Source: Methanobacterium petrolearium (lineage in GTDB: Archaea > Methanobacteriota > Methanobacteria > Methanobacteriales > Methanobacteriaceae). From it: a stretch of 64,000 bases of DNA. Below are positions 60,541-64,000 of this stretch, in pieces; position 1 is the stretch's first letter; every line of letters begins with the position of its first letter. The translations under genes and the position numbers were made by a program. Under the pieces are notes generated by a model that was given only the letters and a program-made list of their open reading frames with translations, had not been told where the DNA came from and made no database searches. Location: NCBI RefSeq assembly GCF_017873625.1, contig NZ_JAGGKL010000001.1:273001-337000 (forward strand), written 5' to 3'.

Positions 60541-60596
60541 ATTGGTTACTCATTACTTATAATTTATTCTTTTTACTTGAGACTAAAAATAATTTA

Positions 60597-61712
60597 TTAA
60601 ATGGAACTGTAAGCATCATTATGGTATTCCATTAAATTCACATTCAAAGACTTGAAACTTAAATAAATTTCTTTTTCTCTTTGTATTCCCAGTGATTCGC
60701 AGGAATTAGGAGTTAAAACTCCTCTGAATGTCACACCTCCCACTTGAACTTCAATCCAGACAGTATGTCCCACTTCAAACAGGTCTTTAACCACACCTTT
60801 TAACTGGTTTCTAACAGATGATATGAATGGTTCATTGGAGAATATGATGTTTTCTGGCCTTATTGCCACCATCACATCTGTCTTATCAGAGGAATACTGT
60901 TCAAAGGCGTCTGAACTGTGGATAATTATATCATGGTTAATCCTTATTTTTAACAGTGATTTATCATGGCCTACTATTTGGCCCTTGAAAACATTGTGCA
61001 CTCCCACAAAGTTGGCCACAAAGTCATCTGATGGTCTGGAGAAAACATCATGTAGGGTGCCCTGTTGAAGAATTTTACCATCCTTCATAACTGCCACCTG
61101 CTCAGCTAAATTGTAGACATCATTAAAGTTATGAGTGACATGAATGCAAGTGGTTTGATACTCTTCAATTACATTTTTAATTAGTGTCGTTAGGTAGGCG
61201 TGGGTGTTAACATCCACCGCACTGAAGGGTTCATCCATCAACAACAATTTCGGCTCAACTATCAGAGAACGAGCAATAGCAGTCCGTTGCATCTCTCCAC
61301 CACTGAGTGTTTTTATATTTCGTTTAAGAAGATGGTCGATTTTAAGTTTTTCAGCCATCTCATTTACCCGGGACTCTAACAATGATTTATCGCCTTTATT
61401 TTTTTTCTTAAGACCATATGCTATGTTTTCGAAAACATCCATATGTGGAAAAAGAACATAATCCTGATATACTATACTAATGTCACGATCTTCCGGATTT
61501 AGAGGGGTAATATCATTTCCTTCCAGTAAAATCTGACCATGATAAGGTTTGTAGAATCCGGCAATGGTTTCCAGTAGCACAGATTTACCAGATCCGGTAG
61601 GGCCAATTAAAACGTAATAATCTCCTTCTTTTACCTTTAAATTAACGTTTTGCAAGTGGAAATCTTGTAAATCAACACTTAAGTCTTTAATGTTTAAAAA
61701 CAGACTGATCAT
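60597..61712 (-). CDS. Molybdate/tungstate ABC transporter ATP-binding subunit
   Basis: ABC ATPase of about 371 residues. Walker A GPTGSGKS is at 38-45, the signature is LSGGEMQRTAIA, Walker B is LLLMDEPFSAVD, and the switch is HVTHNF. The C-terminus is a TOBE-like regulatory domain. It is the last gene of a three-gene transporter operon and matches ModC/WtpC. GGAG abuts the ATG at 61712, so translation may begin slightly later. Mo versus W cannot be told from sequence. Confidence 0.94.
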   Translation of the reverse strand: MISLFLNIKDLSVDLQDFHLQNVNLKVKEGDYYVLIGPTGSGKSVLLETIAGFYKPYHGQILLEGNDITPLNPEDRDISIVYQDYVLFPHMDVFENIAYGLKKKNKGDKSLLESRVNEMAEKLKIDHLLKRNIKTLSGGEMQRTAIARSLIVEPKLLLMDEPFSAVDVNTHAYLTTLIKNVIEEYQTTCIHVTHNFNDVYNLAEQVAVMKDGKILQQGTLHDVFSRPSDDFVANFVGVHNVFKGQIVGHDKSLLKIRINHDIIIHSSDAFEQYSSDKTDVMVAIRPENIIFSNEPFISSVRNQLKGVVKDLFEVGHTVWIEVQVGGVTFRGVLTPNSCESLGIQREKEIYLSFKSLNVNLMEYHNDAYSSI

Positions 61713-61762
61713 CTCCTATTTAATCTCTGAATTTTCACTGTGAAATCTTCCTACTTTTTAAA

Positions 61763-62545
61763 CTACAGGGCTTTCTCTTTCCCATATTTTTCTAAAACTG
61801 CAATGGCTACAAAAGCAATAATCACCAGAACAATGCCAGCAGATATGGCCATATCCACGTTTCCAAAGGAAAGATTAAGATATAAAGTGATGGGAAGGGT
61901 TTCAGTTTTCATAAAAGTTCCACCACCCAGGAAAAGAACGGCAACAAAAGTACCTATGCAACGGGCAATGGTAACCACTCCTGAAGCGAAAATACCATCT
62001 TTCGAGAGGGGAAGAGTAACAGAACGGAAAGTTTCAAATTCACTGTACCCTAAACTTCTGGAAACGAATTCATAACGAGTATCAATATAATTAAAGGTTG
62101 AATATAATATTCTAACTGCAAATGGAAATGCTACAAAGAATTGGGCAATTATTATACCAGTCACGGTGAAAACAATCTGTATACCGAACCTTTCCAGAAA
62201 ACCACCAAGTAAATTATTACCAAATAACATTAAAAGAGCCAGTCCTAGAACTATCTCAGGAAAAGCCATTGGCAAATCCAGAATACTCTTAATCAGAGTT
62301 TTCAGTGGAAAAGAGTAACGGCTGAGCGAGTAGGCAGTGGGTATGGCCACCAACATCACCAGTACAGATGATATGGCTGCAGTGTAGATGGTTAGTTTAA
62401 AGGCTTCGATCATTTCCTCGGATAGAATGGCATCAATAAAACCCTGGAAACTGGGAAGAATAAAAAGACTTCCTACAGCTAAAAAAAGGATAAGGGTAAA
62501 AAAAATGGCTATGGAGATAAAAGATATCTCCATTTTTGATTTCAC
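61763..62545 (-). CDS. Molybdate/tungstate ABC transporter permease
   Basis: A 260-residue permease with about six membrane helices. The cytoplasmic EAA loop is FRSVTLPLSKDGIFASGVVTIARCIGTF. It matches ModB/WtpB. A GTG start follows GAGAGGAATCC. It lies 42 bases after the binding-protein gene and 50 bases before the ATPase gene. Confidence 0.93.
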   Translation of the reverse strand: MKSKMEISFISIAIFFTLILFLAVGSLFILPSFQGFIDAILSEEMIEAFKLTIYTAAISSVLVMLVAIPTAYSLSRYSFPLKTLIKSILDLPMAFPEIVLGLALLMLFGNNLLGGFLERFGIQIVFTVTGIIIAQFFVAFPFAVRILYSTFNYIDTRYEFVSRSLGYSEFETFRSVTLPLSKDGIFASGVVTIARCIGTFVAVLFLGGGTFMKTETLPITLYLNLSFGNVDMAISAGIVLVIIAFVAIAVLEKYGKEKAL

Positions 62546-62587
62546 TTGGATTCCTCTCGTTTTATAATGTTTTTTAAGGTTTGAAAC

Positions 62588-63400
62588 CTAACTCTGGTTT
62601 ACAGGTTCAAAACCCCATTTTTCCCAGATTTTCAGACCTTCATCCGATGTAGCGTAGTCTTCAAACTTCATGGCCAAGTCTTGGTCTTGGGTGTATACTG
62701 TGACTGCGATAGGAATGGTTTTAATGATATTCTGGTCTTTTGGTATCTCAACAGTGGTGATTTTACCCTGACCTTCACTCCATGTGGTCATATCTGCCCA
62801 GATTATGGTGGCATCAGCCTGACCAGTAACCAGGTAGGTGAGAAGCTGATTCACTGTAGTGGTGTAGGTAACCACGTTGGGGGTAACGTTGTCAGTGAGA
62901 TTGGTCTTGTTGAGTATTTTTTCACTGGTGGATCCAATAGCAGGTCCCTGAGGATCGCCTAAAACCACTTTAACATCAGATTTTCCAAGGTCTGCGAGAC
63001 CAGTGATGTTTTTAGGGTTACCCTCTTGCACAGCGATTATTGGTATGTGTTTGGTGACATTTTTGACAGTGTCATTTATTATGTAACCTTTGTTCATACC
63101 TTCCTTCACATATTTGATATCTCCAGGTATGAACAGGTCAGCATCTTTTTGGGTTTCCAGAATACCGAAAAGCTCTGAACTTCCACCGTAACGGATATCA
63201 ACAGTGACACCAGGATTATTTTCCTCAAAATTGGTTTTCAACTCATTCATGGCCTTTATGGTTCCAGCACCAGCCAGGATTGTGATAGTTTTATTTTCTG
63301 ACGTGCTAGTAGCACCAGTTAACATTCCACTTGCATATAAACCCACAACGATAATTACTATGGCAACAATGGCTATAATGGCAATGTTTTTTGATTCCAT
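62588..63400 (-). CDS. Molybdate/tungstate ABC transporter substrate-binding protein
   Basis: A 270-residue exported binding protein. A hydrophobic N-terminal anchor (residues 7-24) is followed by the ModA-like domain: TITILAGAGTIKAMNELKTNFEENNPG, YGGSSELFGILETQKDADLFIPGD, and TVNQLLTYLVTGQADATIIWADMT. The GSS near residue 79 and the DADLFIPGD segment are typical of the oxyanion site. GGAGGTTTAAA precedes the ATG. It opens the operon, whose promoter carries a perfect inverted repeat. Confidence 0.93.
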   Translation of the reverse strand: MESKNIAIIAIVAIVIIVVGLYASGMLTGATSTSENKTITILAGAGTIKAMNELKTNFEENNPGVTVDIRYGGSSELFGILETQKDADLFIPGDIKYVKEGMNKGYIINDTVKNVTKHIPIIAVQEGNPKNITGLADLGKSDVKVVLGDPQGPAIGSTSEKILNKTNLTDNVTPNVVTYTTTVNQLLTYLVTGQADATIIWADMTTWSEGQGKITTVEIPKDQNIIKTIPIAVTVYTQDQDLAMKFEDYATSDEGLKIWEKWGFEPVNQS

Positions 63401-63448
63401 TTTAAACCTCCAATTTATAAAAACTGAGTCCTTAACTAAATAATGAAC

Positions 63449-63490
63449 TCGATAATTCTATTTATCGACATGATCATATAAAAATATCAC
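63449..63490 (-). promoter_or_regulatory. Promoter and operator-like inverted repeat of the Mo/W transporter operon
   Basis: TCGATAA-N6-TTATCGA at 63449-63468 is a perfect 7-bp inverted repeat. On the minus strand a TATA-like GATATTTTTATAT lies at about 63475-63487, so transcription would start inside the repeat. This is where a ModE-type repressor would act. Confidence 0.6.
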
Positions 63491-63599
63491 TCGAGAAAAT
63501 TTCTAATTTTTTTATTACAAAATGCTTTAAAATATTTGAAACCGTGTTTAAATCTTTTCTTTCGAATATGTTTGTTCAACATCTCAGCAGGATTTATGG

Positions 63600-64000
63600 T
63601 TATTTTAAGGGGGTTATCCTCACCCATGTGTCATAATAGGGAGTTCCCTCACCCACCTCACTGATAGCATCTTGGGTTAAAACATTCACACATTTATTGT
63701 ACTTTAACCATCCTCCTTTATAGGTAAGGATATAATCATTTCTGACCTCTTCATTTGCATTTATCTTAACCATAAGATTTCCAACAGGAGATTCAAGAAG
63801 TGCATTATCTCCATTGTTTAAACCGTTATCCTGCAAATTATCTGGATGAATCTGTACTTCCAGAAATCCATCCGCCAGTTCATCTTCGGGAACAACTGAT
63901 CCCACGAAGTCTTGGTGCATGGTGGAAAGCAGCCTTAAAGGATAGTTTTCAAAATGTGTGTTGTTTGGTGAGAAATCTTCAATAAATTCAAATTTCCCTG
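63600..64000 (-). CDS. Molybdopterin oxidoreductase, C-terminal part (runs off the window)
   Basis: The frame is open from the window edge to a TAA at 63600-63602, about 133 residues. It is the molybdopterin dinucleotide-binding domain of a COG0243-type enzyme: YPLRLLSTMHQDFVGS, VQIHPDNLQDNGLNNGDNALLESPVGNL, and TYKGGWLKYNKCVNVLTQD, ending GTPYYDTWVRITP. The substrate cannot be told from this part. It stands just upstream of the Mo/W transporter on the same strand, with about 200 bases between. Confidence 0.88.
   Translation of the reverse strand, partial: GKFEFIEDFSPNNTHFENYPLRLLSTMHQDFVGSVVPEDELADGFLEVQIHPDNLQDNGLNNGDNALLESPVGNLMVKINANEEVRNDYILTYKGGWLKYNKCVNVLTQDAISEVGEGTPYYDTWVRITPLK

Overview
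The window is from a methanogenic archaeon of the order Methanobacteriales, most likely a mesophilic Methanobacterium. The evidence is a complete formylmethanofuran dehydrogenase operon (fwdFGDBAC), the large subunit of the archaeal DNA polymerase D, class I lysyl-tRNA synthetase, archaeal Sec61-beta, a phosphomevalonate dehydratase small subunit, a coenzyme F390 synthetase-like ligase and many GGAGGTGAT-type ribosome binding sites. The DNA is AT-rich, with U-rich ends after many genes. I saw no rRNA, tRNA, insertion sequence or CRISPR array.

1-20000 is mostly housekeeping: an ArsA/Get3-type ATPase, nadE, cutA, leuS, hisG, a 5'-deoxyadenosine/SAH deaminase, a HAD phosphatase, an F390 synthetase-like gene, truD, a copper P-type ATPase followed by a small YHS protein, and an amidohydrolase. 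At 12800-13264 lies a small regulator that fuses a helix-turn-helix to two [4Fe-4S] ferredoxin motifs. 20000-24200 holds two groups of small paralogous membrane proteins: three tandem DUF5518-like genes, and two proteins each built from three internal repeats. 24300-32100 carries purB, secG, polC (no intein) and nrdD.

32200-42400 is mixed: a PepSY-like protein preceded by a 31-bp tandem repeat, an M20 hydrolase, a PsbP-like lipoprotein, a cytosine-deaminase-like enzyme, a two-gene unit whose small member has a CGSC motif (the cysteine form of the UGSC selenoprotein motif), lysS, thiC and a PfkB kinase.

42400-64000 is a molybdenum/tungsten island. It holds a ModE-HTH plus binding-protein-like regulator, fdhD, a NuoF-like flavoprotein, an FdhA fused to NuoG-type iron-sulfur modules, moaA, mobB with an extra FeS domain, modE with a TOBE domain, the fwd operon, a pair of small paralogues, a molybdate/tungstate ABC transporter and the end of another molybdopterin oxidoreductase. 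The formate dehydrogenase looks pyridine-nucleotide-linked rather than F420-linked, which is unusual for this group.

The most interesting signal is regulatory. A 15-bp palindrome (TGTGTAATTAACACA) overlaps the predicted transcription start of the HTH-ferredoxin regulator gene. A 14/15 match (TGTGTAATCAACACA) lies at the same distance from the TATA box of the fwd operon 40 kb away. This suggests that an iron-sulfur regulator controls both itself and the first enzyme of methanogenesis. A separate perfect inverted repeat sits at the predicted start of the molybdate/tungstate transporter operon.
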